Below are positions 11,698-23,927 of a stretch of DNA of 64,000 bases, piece after piece; the stretch's first letter is position 1; each line of letters starts with the position of its first letter. Both the position numbers and the translations under genes were made by a program. Under the pieces are notes generated by a model. The model had not been told where the DNA came from. It made no database searches and saw nothing but the letters and a program-made list of their open reading frames with translations. Source of the stretch: Tillus elongatus (Eukaryota; Arthropoda; Insecta; Coleoptera; Cleridae); contig OZ023266.1 in assembly GCA_964006375.1 (NCBI GenBank), positions 13,259,565 through 13,323,564 of the forward strand. The letters run 5' to 3'.

Positions 11698-11744
11698 TGA
11701 TAAGTACACTTGGAGAACACCCAAATCACCACAACACATATTTC

Positions 11745-11795
11745 AGAGACCTTACGATCGTTTCGTTGACCAAGTCAACATCTTCAGAGGAAGAA
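11745..11795 (-). ncRNA. Hammerhead-like motif in the Penelope 3' region, left copy
   Basis: On the - strand: CTGAAGA, one extra T, a six-pair stem (GTTGAC-TTG-GTCAAC), GAAA, a short palindromic stem III (ACGATCGT), A at the cleavage site, then AGG pairing with the CCT before the core. It matches the hammerhead consensus (position 7 may be any base) except for the unpaired T before stem II. Hammerheads are an established feature of Penelope-like elements. Confidence 0.55.
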
Positions 11796-12358
11796 AAATT
11801 CTAACATAAAAAACTAGATCCCGTATATTTATATCGCGTCAAAGAAACGAACTAGTCCGAATGAAAGTTGTCGTCCAAGAACGATCGTTTGTTTATTGCG
11901 CAGTGAAACAGGTCGGAGACCTGCTTTAATCTTTTGGTCGACAAATTTATGACCCTTATCTAATATAGGTTTAAAAAGGACCGGCGTTCTTTAAAGAAAC
12001 AGCACGTTTCCTTTCGATCTAGAACTTTACAATGTGGATATTGGTTTATGCCGATAAAGACATCTGCTGAGATAAACAACATAAACTCAAATCATCTCTT
12101 TTAAAAATAGAAAAATAAAAACCCAGATGTCTGTCTCACCGTGTTACCTTCAACAAAGGAAAAATAGTTCAACTAAAATACTACACAAAAACTAAATATT
12201 GATTTTAATTCTACGTGAAAATATTTATATTGACTACATAGATACAAAAACCGAACAGGTATTTAAATCAAGACATAGTGATTAGTATATGTATAAACCG
12301 GTCGAGTTATTGATCATAATTTATTATTCTACCAGACTAATTATGAGTATTTAAGCGG

Positions 12359-14248
12359 TTAAATGCAAAGAGCAAACAATGGGCTAGAAATTACAGGTGG
12401 CGCACGGTTTAATGAAGTTTTGTTCTTAATAGACCTTAATATAAAAATACTTTCTAATGAATCAAGCATAGTTTGATGTCTGACATTTTTGACAAGTTTC
12501 AAATTTTCTTTGTCAATGTGGTGGTTATTATGCCACATATGTTGTGCCACACAAGATTTGTCTACCGTACCATATCGTAACTGTGCGAGATGTTCACGAA
12601 ATCTGGTGGCTATGTTTCTCCTAGTTTGGCCCACGTATTTAAGATCACAATCTTTGCAACTAATCTCATAAATTCCGGACATTTCAGTGACTTTGTCTTT
12701 GTCTTTCGTATTACCCAACAAATTTTTTAAATTACTTTTCGTCGAAAACGTCAAATGTAAATCGGCTTTCTTAAAAATACTTTCCAAACCCTTTGTGATT
12801 CGTGGTTCATAAGGTAAACATACAAATTTTTTCTCGATTTTATCATTCTTAAATGTCGTACATTCAGATATCAACTTCTTTGTTCTGTGTTTGTTAACTA
12901 ATTTGTCTATTAAACCATCCGAGTAACCGTTATATCTCGCCACATGTTTTATGTATTTTAATTCTGTATTAAATCTATTTTTACTCAACGGAAAATTTAT
13001 CAATCTATTTACTAAGAAATTGAAACTAGCCGTTTTTTGTGCAAACGTATGGTGTGAGTCATTAGGAATATAATTAATAGTAGCCGTTTCCTTCCTATAG
13101 ACATCAAATTCAAGCGAGCCTTTATTTTTATTTTTAATAACTAGTACATCTAGGAACGAAAGTTTATTGTTAATTTCTATTTCGTGGGTAAATTTTATTG
13201 AATCAAATTGACTATTTAGTTTTTCAGTAAATTCTTCTACCTCACATGTATTTGTGTCAAACACTGCAAAAATATCATCGACATAACGCAACCAAACTCT
13301 AGGGAAATACCCACTTTTATTTTTTAAATCCGTCTCAAATCTGCTCATAAACAAATCTGCAATAAAAGGCGATAATGGATTGCCCATAGCTGTGCCTTCA
13401 GTTTGTTCAAAGAACTCATTGTTAAATTGGAAAATATTTTGTTTTATACAAATGCTAGTTAGAGTTAAATATTCTTTGCAGACGTCTTGACTTATATTGT
13501 TCAATTTTAATAATTCTTCCAAATACTCCAACGTTTGTTTTGTGGGTACACTAGGAAATAATGACGTCACGTCGAATGACATCAAAATCTCTCCTTCCAG
13601 TAATTTAACATCTTTAATTTTATCAATAAAATCAAGGGAATTTAGCACCGAACAACTTTTCTGTTTAATAGGTAGTCTTTTAAACTCGTTTGACAACCAC
13701 TTTGCCAAGTTATATGTTGGAGAATCTATAGCCGAAATGATAGGCCTCATTAACTTTCCCGGTTTATGGATTTTCGGGAGACAATATTTTTTGGGGACTT
13801 TCGGATTAGAAACTTGTAAACGTGTTCTTAAATCCTTTGTTATGAGATTTGAACATTTTTTAAAACTGTTTTTAACTTCGTTAATCATTCTTGGTAACGG
13901 ATTTTTATCTAATTTTCTATACGGCCCTGACTCTATTGCATTACTCACTCGCTCTTTATAATCACTTTTGTCCATTATCACAACTTTATTGCCTTTATCC
14001 GCCTTAATATAAAAACATTCCTTTTCTCGCAATTGTTTAACTATTTTCATTTGATTATAATTTTTGTTTTTTGTAGGATTGTTTTCTTTTAGATTTTTAG
14101 ATATTTTCTTTTTACATGCTTCACGAATAAAGTTTTTTGAAGAATCCGGTAATTTTTTAATTCCCGTTTCTATACTGGCAACGACATCTAAAAGTGCTTC
14201 TTTTTGTGACTGTAATCCGAATTTTAACCCTCTGTTTAAGAGGTCCAT
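12359..14248 (-). CDS. Penelope-type reverse transcriptase with GIY-YIG endonuclease, N-terminally truncated
   Basis: 629 residues, uninterrupted. The telomerase-related reverse transcriptase occupies roughly residues 100-430 and shows 'SFDVTSLFPSVP' (motif A), 'GTAMGNPLSPFIADLFM' (motif B) and 'LRYVDDIFAVF' (motif C, YVDD). A C-terminal GIY-YIG nuclease (about 520-600) shows 'GIYEISCKDCDLKYVGQTRR' with the GIY and YVG halves and the later Arg/Glu region. The nuclease nicks the target and the polymerase copies the RNA there. Upstream DNA contains a short duplication ('gagggttaaaattcgg' twice near 14237-14277). This suggests that the true N-terminus was lost and that the Met is only the first in a truncated frame. 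Confidence 0.9.
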   Translation of the reverse strand: MDLLNRGLKFGLQSQKEALLDVVASIETGIKKLPDSSKNFIREACKKKISKNLKENNPTKNKNYNQMKIVKQLREKECFYIKADKGNKVVIMDKSDYKERVSNAIESGPYRKLDKNPLPRMINEVKNSFKKCSNLITKDLRTRLQVSNPKVPKKYCLPKIHKPGKLMRPIISAIDSPTYNLAKWLSNEFKRLPIKQKSCSVLNSLDFIDKIKDVKLLEGEILMSFDVTSLFPSVPTKQTLEYLEELLKLNNISQDVCKEYLTLTSICIKQNIFQFNNEFFEQTEGTAMGNPLSPFIADLFMSRFETDLKNKSGYFPRVWLRYVDDIFAVFDTNTCEVEEFTEKLNSQFDSIKFTHEIEINNKLSFLDVLVIKNKNKGSLEFDVYRKETATINYIPNDSHHTFAQKTASFNFLVNRLINFPLSKNRFNTELKYIKHVARYNGYSDGLIDKLVNKHRTKKLISECTTFKNDKIEKKFVCLPYEPRITKGLESIFKKADLHLTFSTKSNLKNLLGNTKDKDKVTEMSGIYEISCKDCDLKYVGQTRRNIATRFREHLAQLRYGTVDKSCVAQHMWHNNHHIDKENLKLVKNVRHQTMLDSLESIFILRSIKNKTSLNRAPPVISSPLFALCI

Positions 14249-14286
14249 CTCATTTTTTTTAACCGAATTTTAACCCTCTTAAGAAA

Positions 14287-15402
14287 GAATATTTAACTCT
14301 AACTAGCATTTGTATAAAACAAAATATTTTCCAATTTAACAATGAGTTCTTTGAACAAACTGAAGGCACAGCTATGGGCAATCCATTATCGCCTTTTATT
14401 GCAGATTTGTTTATGAGCAGATTTGAGACGGATTTAAAAAATAAAAGTGGGTATTTCCCTAGAGTTTGGTTGCGTTATGTCGATGATATTTTTGCAGTGT
14501 TTGACACAAATACATGTGAGGTAGAAGAATTTACTGAAAAACTAAATAGTCAATTTGATTCAATAAAATTTACCCACGAAATAGAAATTAACAATAAACT
14601 TTCGTTCCTAGATGTACTAGTTATTAAAAATAAAAATAAAGGCTCGCTTGAATTTGATGTCTATAGGAAGGAAACGGCTACTATTAATTATATTCCTAAT
14701 GACTCACACCATACGTTTGCACAAAAAACGGCTAGTTTCAATTTCTTAGTAAATAGATTGATAAATTTTCCGTTGAGTAAAAATAGATTTAATACAGAAT
14801 TAAAATACATAAAACATGTGGCGAGATATAACGGTTACTCGGATGGTTTAATAGACAAATTAGTTAACAAACACAGAACAAAGAAGTTGATATCTGAATG
14901 TACGACATTTAAGAATGATAAAATCGAGAAAAAATTTGTATGTTTACCTTATGAACCACGAATCACAAAGGGTTTGGAAAGTATTTTTAAGAAAGCCGAT
15001 TTACATTTGACGTTTTCGACGAAAAGTAATTTAAAAAATTTGTTGGGTAATACGAAAGACAAAGACAAAGTCACTGAAATGTCCGGAATTTATGAGATTA
15101 GTTGCAAAGATTGTGATCTTAAATACGTGGGCCAAACTAGGAGAAACATAGCCACCAGATTTCGTGAACATCTCGCACAGTTACGATATGGTACGGTAGA
15201 CAAATCTTGTGTGGCACAACATATGTGGGATAATAACCACCACATTGACAAAGAAAATTTGAAACTTGTCAAAAATGTCAGACATCAAACTATGCTTGAT
15301 TCATTAGAAAGTATTTTTATATTAAGGTCTATTAAGAACAAAACTTCATTAAACCGTGCGCCACCTGTAATTTCTAGCCCATTGTTTGCTCTTTGCATTT
15401 AA
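14287..15402 (+). pseudogene. Penelope reverse transcriptase/GIY-YIG fragment
   Basis: An open frame from 14287 to the stop at 15402, with the first Met at 14374. It keeps the later reverse transcriptase motifs including YVDD and the whole GIY-YIG domain but lacks motif A. The protein is almost identical to the left copy; one visible change is H to D in 'QHMWDNNHH'. Lacking the 5' half it cannot be an active polymerase, though the endonuclease domain is intact. Confidence 0.85.
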
Positions 15403-15965
15403 CCGCTTAAATACTCATAATTAGTCTGGTAGAATAATAAATTATGATCAATAACTCGACCGGTTTATACATATACTAATCACTATGTCTTGATTTAAAT
15501 ACCTGTTCGGTTTTTGTATCTATGTAGTCAATATAAATATTTTCACGTAGAATTAAAATCAATATTTAGTTTTTGTGTAGTATTTTAGTTGAACTATTTT
15601 TCCTTTGTTGAAGGTAACACGGTAAGACAGACATCTGGGTTTTTATTTTTCTATTTTTAAAAGAGATGATTTGAGTTTATGTTGTTTATCTCAGCAGATG
15701 TCTTTATCGGCATAAACCAATATCCACATTGTAAAGTTCTAGATCGAAAGGAAACGTGCTGTTTCTTTAAAGAACGCCGGTCCTTTTTAAACCTATATTA
15801 GATAAGGGTCATAAATTTGTCGACCAAAAGATAAAAGCAGGTCTCCGACCTGTTTCACTGCGCAATAAACAAACGATCGTTCTTGGACGACAACTTTCAT
15901 TCGGACTAGTTCGTTTCTTTGACGCGATATAAATATACGGGATCTAGTTTTTTATGTTAGAATTT

Positions 15966-16018
15966 TTCTTCCTCTGAAGATGTTGACTTGGTCAACGAAA
16001 CGATCGTAAGGTCTCTGA
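15966..16018 (+). ncRNA. Hammerhead-like motif in the Penelope 3' region, right copy
   Basis: Same motif as in the left copy: CTGAAGA at 15974-15980, stem II 15982-15996, GAAA 15997-16000, predicted cleavage after A 16008. Outer stem I could be extended by TTTC pairing with GAAA. Confidence 0.55.
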
Positions 16019-16062
16019 AATATGTGTTGTGGTGATTTGGGTGTTCTCCAAGTGTACTTATT

Positions 16063-16929
16063 AGTGCTCATCACAGGTTCCAGTTTTCACATAGTATAAG
16101 ACAGTGCGCTAGACTGGGTTCTTAGAATCTACCGCCACCTAGCTTTGTAGGTGCTATATCTAAATGAAACTAGTAGCTAGTAGGTGAGAGTATAAAAACA
16201 AATTCTTGGAAGGATTGTCGGTAATGGCGCTCTTTTCTTTGTACTTTACATCAACGTGAAATAAATAGCAAAATGCAATTTGTAGTATTGTATAAATCTA
16301 AAATTCGTAAGAACTAGGGTTTTACGCTCGCCTGTCGTAAAAACTGTGTCAGGAATTCCCAATAATAATTTCAGAATGTATTGAAAGGACAGACCGCCCG
16401 GTAATTTTATTCGTATCTTAAGTCTCGTAAGAAGACATTAAAGGGGATTAGGGCTGATTTATTTACACGCCAGTAGTGTCTAGAATTGAAATAATTTGTT
16501 TCTCTTGTTTAGTTTGCTTGTGCTGCTTGTGTTTAGTTGCACGCACAGTGATTTTACTTCATCTTTAGACAGTGTTAGTGTAGGGTTGTTTTTATTATTT
16601 TATACTGTAAAAAATATGCTGCAAATTGCCAAGCTGGATACGGCCACACTCAGGGCTTTCCGTAGACGGTGACGACGTTTTTGTAAACCATGCAGGAAAG
16701 TGGTAAGTTACTTTTTATTTTAAGCAACTGATCTATTTTCTTTATTTTTCTAACCTTCGCCATTAATCAGCCTAGTATCTTTTTGGTAAATTTTCCGACA
16801 CATAATTTTTATATTCGAAAATTATAAAGTTTAATCGAAATAAATTTGCTAACTTCCTCTATCGCTTTACCTAGCAGGTTTCGTAATGTTTATCTGCATC
16901 CAAGACAGAACGCAAACAGATGACTGTAA
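16063..16929. other. Unassigned stretch with one possible noncoding-exon donor
   Basis: No coding feature. At 16690-16706 a sequence resembling an exon end and a strong donor (AGTG followed by GTAAGT) lies just after a possible ATG. Nothing else supports a gene. Confidence 0.3.
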
Positions 16930-17330
16930 ACCAGTGGTGGGGCTCAGTTTAAGGAACTTTTGTTTTTTATTGCCGTAGAAATATAAATACTTTCATACGC
17001 ATCCAGCTCCGCTGGCCGTCTAACATTTTCGATAAGTTTCAGATTTTCTTTATCATTGTAGTGGTTATGTGGTTATTATCCCAAATGTGTTGTGCCACGA
17101 ATGACTTGTCTACTCTACCATATCTCAACTATACCACATGTGCCAATGGTTCTCTTAGTCTGCCCAACGTATCTAAGATTACAATCTTCACAACCTAGCT
17201 CATTGATACCCGACATTTGAGTAACTTTATGTTTCGTATTACAAATTTTTAAATTATTTTTTGTCGAAAACTTTAGCGGCAAATCGGCTTTCTTAAAAAT
17301 GATCTCGAGACCCTGTGTCTCTATGATGCC
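16930..17330 (-). pseudogene. Older Penelope fragment (GIY-YIG end)
   Basis: The - strand matches the C-terminal coding part of the Penelope element at 12400-12790 with many substitutions and indels; the regions equivalent to the GIY half and the downstream His-rich stretch are recognisable. It is much more diverged than the 11.7-16.1 kb pair, so it is an older insertion of a related family. Confidence 0.7.
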
Positions 17331-17367
17331 TTGATGGGGCGCTAGGCGTTAAGTTGTCCCTGTTAAT

Positions 17368-17368
<1 letters not shown>

Positions 17369-17444
<76 letters not shown>
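17369..17444. repeat. (TA)n microsatellite
   Basis: Pure TA dinucleotide run followed by an A-rich segment. Unlike other TA runs here, a TAR body is not evident beside it. Confidence 0.9.
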
Positions 17445-17448
<4 letters not shown>

Positions 17449-17479
17449 GACCACAAAAGAGCAACAAAAAAAGCAACAA

Positions 17480-17665
17480 CCTGAGCCGAATATGAGTGTT
17501 GTGCGGGGTAGACAGGATTTAAAGGAAGTATTGCTGCAGAATGTGAAACGTATCTTTTCAAAGTCCGTCTAAGTATATTTTTTTAGCATTTGCCGCTCAT
17601 ATTTCCTCCTCGCTCAGCACCCCTATTCTAAAGACCCTCCGCGCAGTAAACTGAAAATTTACCGA
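17480..17665 (+). repeat. Fragment of the palindromic foldback family
   Basis: Contains 'gtgcggggtagacaggattt' and 'ctcatatttcctcct' blocks and 'cagcacccctattc', matching arm sequence of the foldback element at 30664-31481. Only part of one arm is present. Confidence 0.65.
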
Positions 17666-17892
17666 AATTACATTCCACTTCGTTGTCTATGTTTTTTCAG
17701 ATCATACAGTATACGACACTAAACCAAATATGTTGACATTTTTCTATTACATTTATAAGCACAAAATAAGTATAATTAAGGCGATATAAGGGAGTAGAAT
17801 TACCATTGTGGGAACAATTGAAAAGTAGAGGTTATTCAGAGCGCGTTAACAGTCATAAACTTGATTTCATCATCATGTCACAGTAGTATTCT

Positions 17893-18043
17893 AAGGCTAG
17901 ATGCATTCTCACCACAATTAGAACCGTCGACCGGTTTCGCTCTAATTAGAGCTCGTCAGTACGGCATACTAATTGCAGCGAAAATACACCTATAGAGTAA
18001 CACGGCTATGGTAGCCAGCCTTCCATCACTAAGTGAGATGTAA
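17893..18043 (-). repeat. Hammerhead-bearing repeat, copy 2
   Basis: Second copy of the unit at 5353-5502, with scattered substitutions between them. It is followed at once by unrelated sequence and, from 18116, by a LINE. Confidence 0.75.
17914..17976 (-). ncRNA. Hammerhead ribozyme, second copy, one mismatch in stem I
   Basis: The core CTGACGA, stem II, GAAA, short stem III and GTC triplet are identical to copy 1. The first base after the cleavage site is G instead of T, so the first pair of stem I becomes G-A. The outer stem I helix is kept by a G-U pair. Cleavage may be weakened. Confidence 0.75.
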
Positions 18044-18115
18044 TACACGAAACACGTACCGCCATCTCGTTGCGGAACCAAGTAGTTGTCACGGCAGCTT
18101 CGAATAACACAAAAT

Positions 18116-19575
18116 GTAAAAAAATAGAGGTCCCTACACTACGGAGAAAGCCCATTAGCTGTGTTTTTCGATGTAAAGGAGGCCTTCGATAGAGCAAACA
18201 CGGAGACGTTCTGTGTCGCTCTACAAGACAGGGGATCGCCGAGATCCCTTATAAGTTGGGTGGCGAGCGTGCTGGAGGACAGGAGAGTTTCGATGACCTT
18301 GAGAGGCCGGGAGCTGGACATTGGACTGACCGGTGGCTGTCCTCAGGGCAGCTGCCCGTCGCCTCATCTATGGTGTCTGGTCATGGTCGGCATCATGGAA
18401 CGGCTCTCCGAAAATGGCTTCTACGCCCAGACGTATGCCGATGGTGGGCTGGTCTTAGTCGCCGGCAAATTCCTCAGTATCGTCTGTGCATGCATGCAAA
18501 CAGCCTGTAGCAGAATTGAAAGGTGGTGTGGTGAGCAAGCACTCTCCGTAAACCCGGAGAAGACGGTGGGGGTCCTGTTCACCAAGAAGAGGAATCTGGA
18601 TGGGTTCAGGGCACCCGTGATGTTTGGAAAACCTTGAGCTTTAGTGCGGGAGGTCAAATATCTGGAGGTGGTCCTGGACTCCAATCTATCATGGGGGTCG
18701 CAAATAGAACGAGTAGTGAGGAAGGAAGTAGCGACCCTCTGGCAGCTGCGCCACGTGATCTGGGGACTCCATCCTCGGATCCTTCACTGGATTTACACTG
18801 CGATCGTCAGACCGAGAGTCCTGTATGGGACAGTGGTCTTCAAAGGCTGGCAAGTCCGGGCATCACCGTGGCTATGAAGACGACACCCGCAGCCGCGCTA
18901 GAGGTCTTGCTGATGCTGCCACCGCTTCCCATCTGCATCAGGGGGAGGCTATGGCGTCGCATCTCAGAATGTGAGACTCTGGAAACTGGCCACGGCATTC
19001 AAAACGGAGGTGTACGCTAACTTGTTTGTGGCCAATAGACAGGATGTGAGAAGGAGCCACGAGAAATGTGTCTACATTTGCTCAGATAGTCAGGCGGTGC
19101 ACCAGGCAATATGCGCGGCCAGAATCAGGTCAAAACTGGTTCAGGATTGCGCTGACGCCCTCAAAGGACTAGCCAGGACAAAGAAGGTGCAACTTGTGTG
19201 GGTTCCGGGACATTGTGGCGTCACGGGGAATGAAGTGGCGAATGATCTCGGAAGGCTTGGTTCCCGGCGGTCGTTCTGTGGCCCGGAGCCTGCTATAGGC
19301 ATAAGTAGGATGGTAGTCCTCGACGCCCTAGAGGAGTGAGGAGGCCCTGGAGAGGCCCATAAGGTCGGTCGGTGGCTGTAGGCAGGCTAGGTATTTCGTG
19401 GAAGGGTCGGACAGAGACAAGACTGCCTGGCTTCTCGGTAGGAGTCCATCTGCGCTTCACCGCATCGTTGGCGTGCTAACAGGCCACTGTGCTCTGAGAA
19501 GACACCTCACATTGGTAGGTGTCGAAAGGGATCCCATTTACCAGGAATTCGACGAGATTGATTGTAATACGCTGT
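18116..19575 (+). pseudogene. LINE fragment: reverse transcriptase, RNase H and Cys-rich tail (copy 1)
   Basis: A 5'-truncated non-LTR retrotransposon whose GC-rich coding sequence contrasts with the AT-rich surroundings. It begins at reverse transcriptase motif A ('FFDVKEAFDR', 18163). Next come 'GGCPQGS' (about 18330) and motif C as 'TYADGGLV' (about 18435), where the second catalytic Asp of YADD has become Gly. An RNase H domain follows in another frame ('YICSDSQAV' about 19075, 'VWVPGHCGVTGNEVA' about 19200). Then comes the 'GHCALRRHL' region that precedes the C-terminal zinc-binding segment in LINEs of the I/R1 type. Frameshifts near 18640, 18870 and 19340 disable it. A related copy is at 58800-60228. 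Confidence 0.85.
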
Positions 19576-19579
19576 TCTA

Positions 19580-20093
19580 AGGCATAATAACTTTCTCATA
19601 TCCTTATCTGTAGGACACATATCTGGAAAAAGACAAGAGGTAGACCAGTAGGAAAACTTCTGGAAAACCTGGCACAACTGACGAAGTGTGGAACTTATAA
19701 TGAAGTGTCAAGTAAATGTCACTTTTTTTTTGTTAACCAATTAGAAATTCAAAGAATATTTGGTTTCTAGAAAACAACAGTTCTTGGTCTAAAATCAAGA
19801 TAAATGTTTCGAGGTCAAATTATAGATGTTGGTGAGGGTTACAACTGTGGTTATAACTCTCTTCTATTTAAATAAAACTAGAAAAGTGGCATTGGGAAAG
19901 ACAATCTGGCAGTGAAATTTATATAAGAGGATGTTAGTAAAGCGTAGCTGCTTTGTGAGACGTGATTTGTAATTTGATAAACAAATAAATAAAAGAAAGA
20001 GATCTCAAGAGAAAGAATTATGGTTACGACGACCGGGCGACATCGCACTTAGATTGTGATGATGACTCACGGTATACAACAGCTGACATAAAA
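19580..20093 (+). other. Unassigned, with LTR-like features
   Basis: Contains a TATA-like 'atttatataag' near 19917 and an AATAAATAAA run near 19984. A block at 20023-20070 resembles 34627-34675. Together these could be part of a decayed LTR, but no matched ends were found. Confidence 0.3.
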
Positions 20094-20105
20094 TTGTTGA
20101 AAATG

Positions 20106-20459
20106 TTTTTTCTTGTGTTTTTGTTTCTTTTAACGTCGGCTTATTTCCGCGACTATGGCCAATCACCGACACCAGGGAGCAGTTTCACCTCACTATCCTG
20201 GAAATTTTGCCAAACCCCTGCCTTTCTGTAAAAATGGTAGGGATCTTTAACGTGCCCAACATTGCACGGACTCGGGATCGACGGCTTTACGCCCCCTCCG
20301 AACGTGCAGACATTCAACTTGCTCAAATACAATGCCAGAACCTCGGTTGATGTTAATGTTACAGTTTGTACTGAAAATGTGAAAGGAGAATCATGGGATC
20401 GAACCCAGTACCCTTCGGTTCAGAGGCACACGTTCTTGCCCCTGAACCACAGAGTATCT
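20106..20459 (-). mobile_element. Complete tRNA-derived SINE with 12-bp target duplication
   Basis: Flanked by direct repeats TTGTTGAAAATG at 20094-20105 and 20460-20471. On the - strand the head has an A box ('GTGGTTCAGGGG') and a B box ('GGTTCGATCCC') from a tRNA. The body follows, with a 'GGGCACGTTAAAGATCCC' block resembling conserved central domains of some animal SINE families. It ends in an A-rich tail (plus-strand T-rich run 20106-20130). About 354 bp. It needs a LINE partner for movement and is transcribed by RNA polymerase III. Confidence 0.9.
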
Positions 20460-20471
20460 TTGTTGAAAATG

Positions 20472-20894
20472 ATTGACGAGTTACGAGGATAGTCGCGGAA
20501 AACGAATAATTAGCTTTTAAAACAGATTGTTTGATAATCAATTAATTATCAAAACCTCTCGCCATGCTCAATGGTTATGTTTTCACAGAGTAACTAAATC
20601 AAAGAATTTGCATATGCTGATAGAATCTATGCCTTATGCATATATGTAAATTCTGTCCAAATACAGTCGCATGGCTCCATTTGGAGTGTCTAATTTGGAG
20701 AGACAAACAGGTGCTTTTATCTTTATCTCTGCAATACGAGCTCGCTTGAATGCTTTCACGACCCTTGCTTTATGTTTAAATGCACCTGTTCTTAGTCGTA
20801 AGTGACGTCTTATTTTGTGCTAACGTAAGGTAAAAGATCTTAAATATGACATTTAAGGAGAATAAAAGGTTTCGAGTTTCAATTGATTAGGTTC
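20472..20894. other. No feature recognised
   Basis: AT-rich, with no frame or repeat match seen. Confidence 0.4.
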
Positions 20895-22830
<1,936 letters not shown>

Positions 22831-23091
22831 TTTTCGTAAAAAAATCAATAAAGCTCAATATATCCGTTATTATATAAGATATGAAAAATTTTTGTATATA
22901 TTAATTATAGGGTGTCTTGAGCTACATCTTAAAATAATATTTCTACAATTACAGGCTGGCCCATAAGTCGTTGGTGATACAAATTTCCTTTTTTTTAATC
23001 AAACACGCCTTATGTTATTGCATTTTTGCATTTTCCATCGAGATATAATGCATGTTTGTAAGAAAAGAAATTCTAGACGCAGAACAGCTCA
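22831..23091. other. Possible DNA-transposon end
   Basis: 'acaggctggcccataagtcg' and 'tttaatcaaacacgcctta' resemble in layout the internal tip and following block of element B. This may be an inverted-repeat remnant. No partner end was found. Confidence 0.35.
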
Positions 23092-23345
23092 ATTTGCTAT
23101 TAACCTATAAGGTTGACCAAGAAACGTGTTTTTTCGGGAACACTTTAAGTTTACTTTTGGAAATTTTTGTACATTTTCACACAATAAAGTTATTTTGATG
23201 AAACATGGCACATTGTTTTTACTATATAGGTTATACTGGTAACTAAATTTGATGCCCCCTTTCTTAAAAAAATACACATATTTGTTATTAAAAACATTTT
23301 TATGAAAATTCACTACCATAACGCACTTGCTGCGTCCAGAATTTT
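23092..23345 (+). repeat. R250 repeat, copy 2
   Basis: Closely matches 7793-8042 and shows the uninterrupted 'gctattaacctataagg' where piggyBac landed in the other copy. Ends in the shared hairpin terminus (23311-23340). Confidence 0.8.
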
Positions 23346-23927
23346 TTTCTATTTTTTTACCTATCTTCTAAACAGGTAATCCGATCATATTCAAATCTCA
23401 CAGAAATATTTTAATGAGCAATTGGTTTAGTCGTTATGAGAACTAGTGTAATTGCACCCCTGTAAGGGTGTAAACTACCCCCACCCCTTACTTTTTGTAT
23501 CGTATTTATTTCTCTGGCCGTTAGATAAATGGCCCGTTAATTTCTTTTCAAAGACCGATCTTTTTTAAAAATTTTGTTGCTTTTGTAAAATTTTGCTTAC
23601 TGTTTTAGTTTTTGCGCAAAATAGCTTTTAAGTTGAAGTTTGATGGCGAAATACAATACTTCATAAAATCTTTATTCATTAACCATAGAAACAATAAGAA
23701 AAGTAAAATTAGTGTAAAGTTGAAATTGAAACAAATTAAATCTAACTCATTAATTGTTCGATATGACAACCATTCACTCGCATTAAAGCTTCTAGTCTAC
23801 GTAAAAAATTAAAACTTATACGCTCTAAATTTTCCCTATTTCGCAGTGAGGCAACAGCTTCTTCAATTCTATGCCACAATTACTTCTCGGTATTCATCTC
23901 CCCCTTGTAAACTTACGTCTTGATCTG
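23346..23927. other. No gene recognised
   Basis: AT-rich. May be the flank of the transposase remnant that follows. Confidence 0.35.

Larger units (their letters stand above)
11698..14286 (-). mobile_element. Penelope-like retroelement, left copy
   Basis: A - strand element with one long frame (12359-14248) for reverse transcriptase plus GIY-YIG endonuclease and a long non-coding 3' region (11698-12358). About 1.77 kb of it (11700-13474) is an almost perfect inverted repeat of 14287-16062. Penelope-like elements are known for partial copies in tandem or inverted arrangement, so this is probably one complex insertion product. The frame is shorter at its N-terminus than full-length Penelope proteins, which usually exceed 750 residues. 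Confidence 0.85.
14287..16062 (+). mobile_element. Penelope-like retroelement, right copy, 5'-truncated
   Basis: Inverted partner of the left copy. It begins abruptly inside the reverse transcriptase at 14287 and runs through the end of the frame (15402) and the 3' region to about 16062. Its near identity with the left arm implies very recent formation. Only about 40 bases of unrelated sequence separate the start of the left frame (14248) from this copy. Confidence 0.85.

Noticed and set aside
16686..16706. A host first exon with a short coding start and donor GTAAGT
   Set aside because: Only a single donor-like site supports it; no acceptor partner or conserved peptide. Kept only as a remark.
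20390..20460. A tRNA gene on the - strand
   Set aside because: A and B boxes are present, but the sequence continues into a SINE body with an A tail and target duplications, and the cloverleaf is incomplete.
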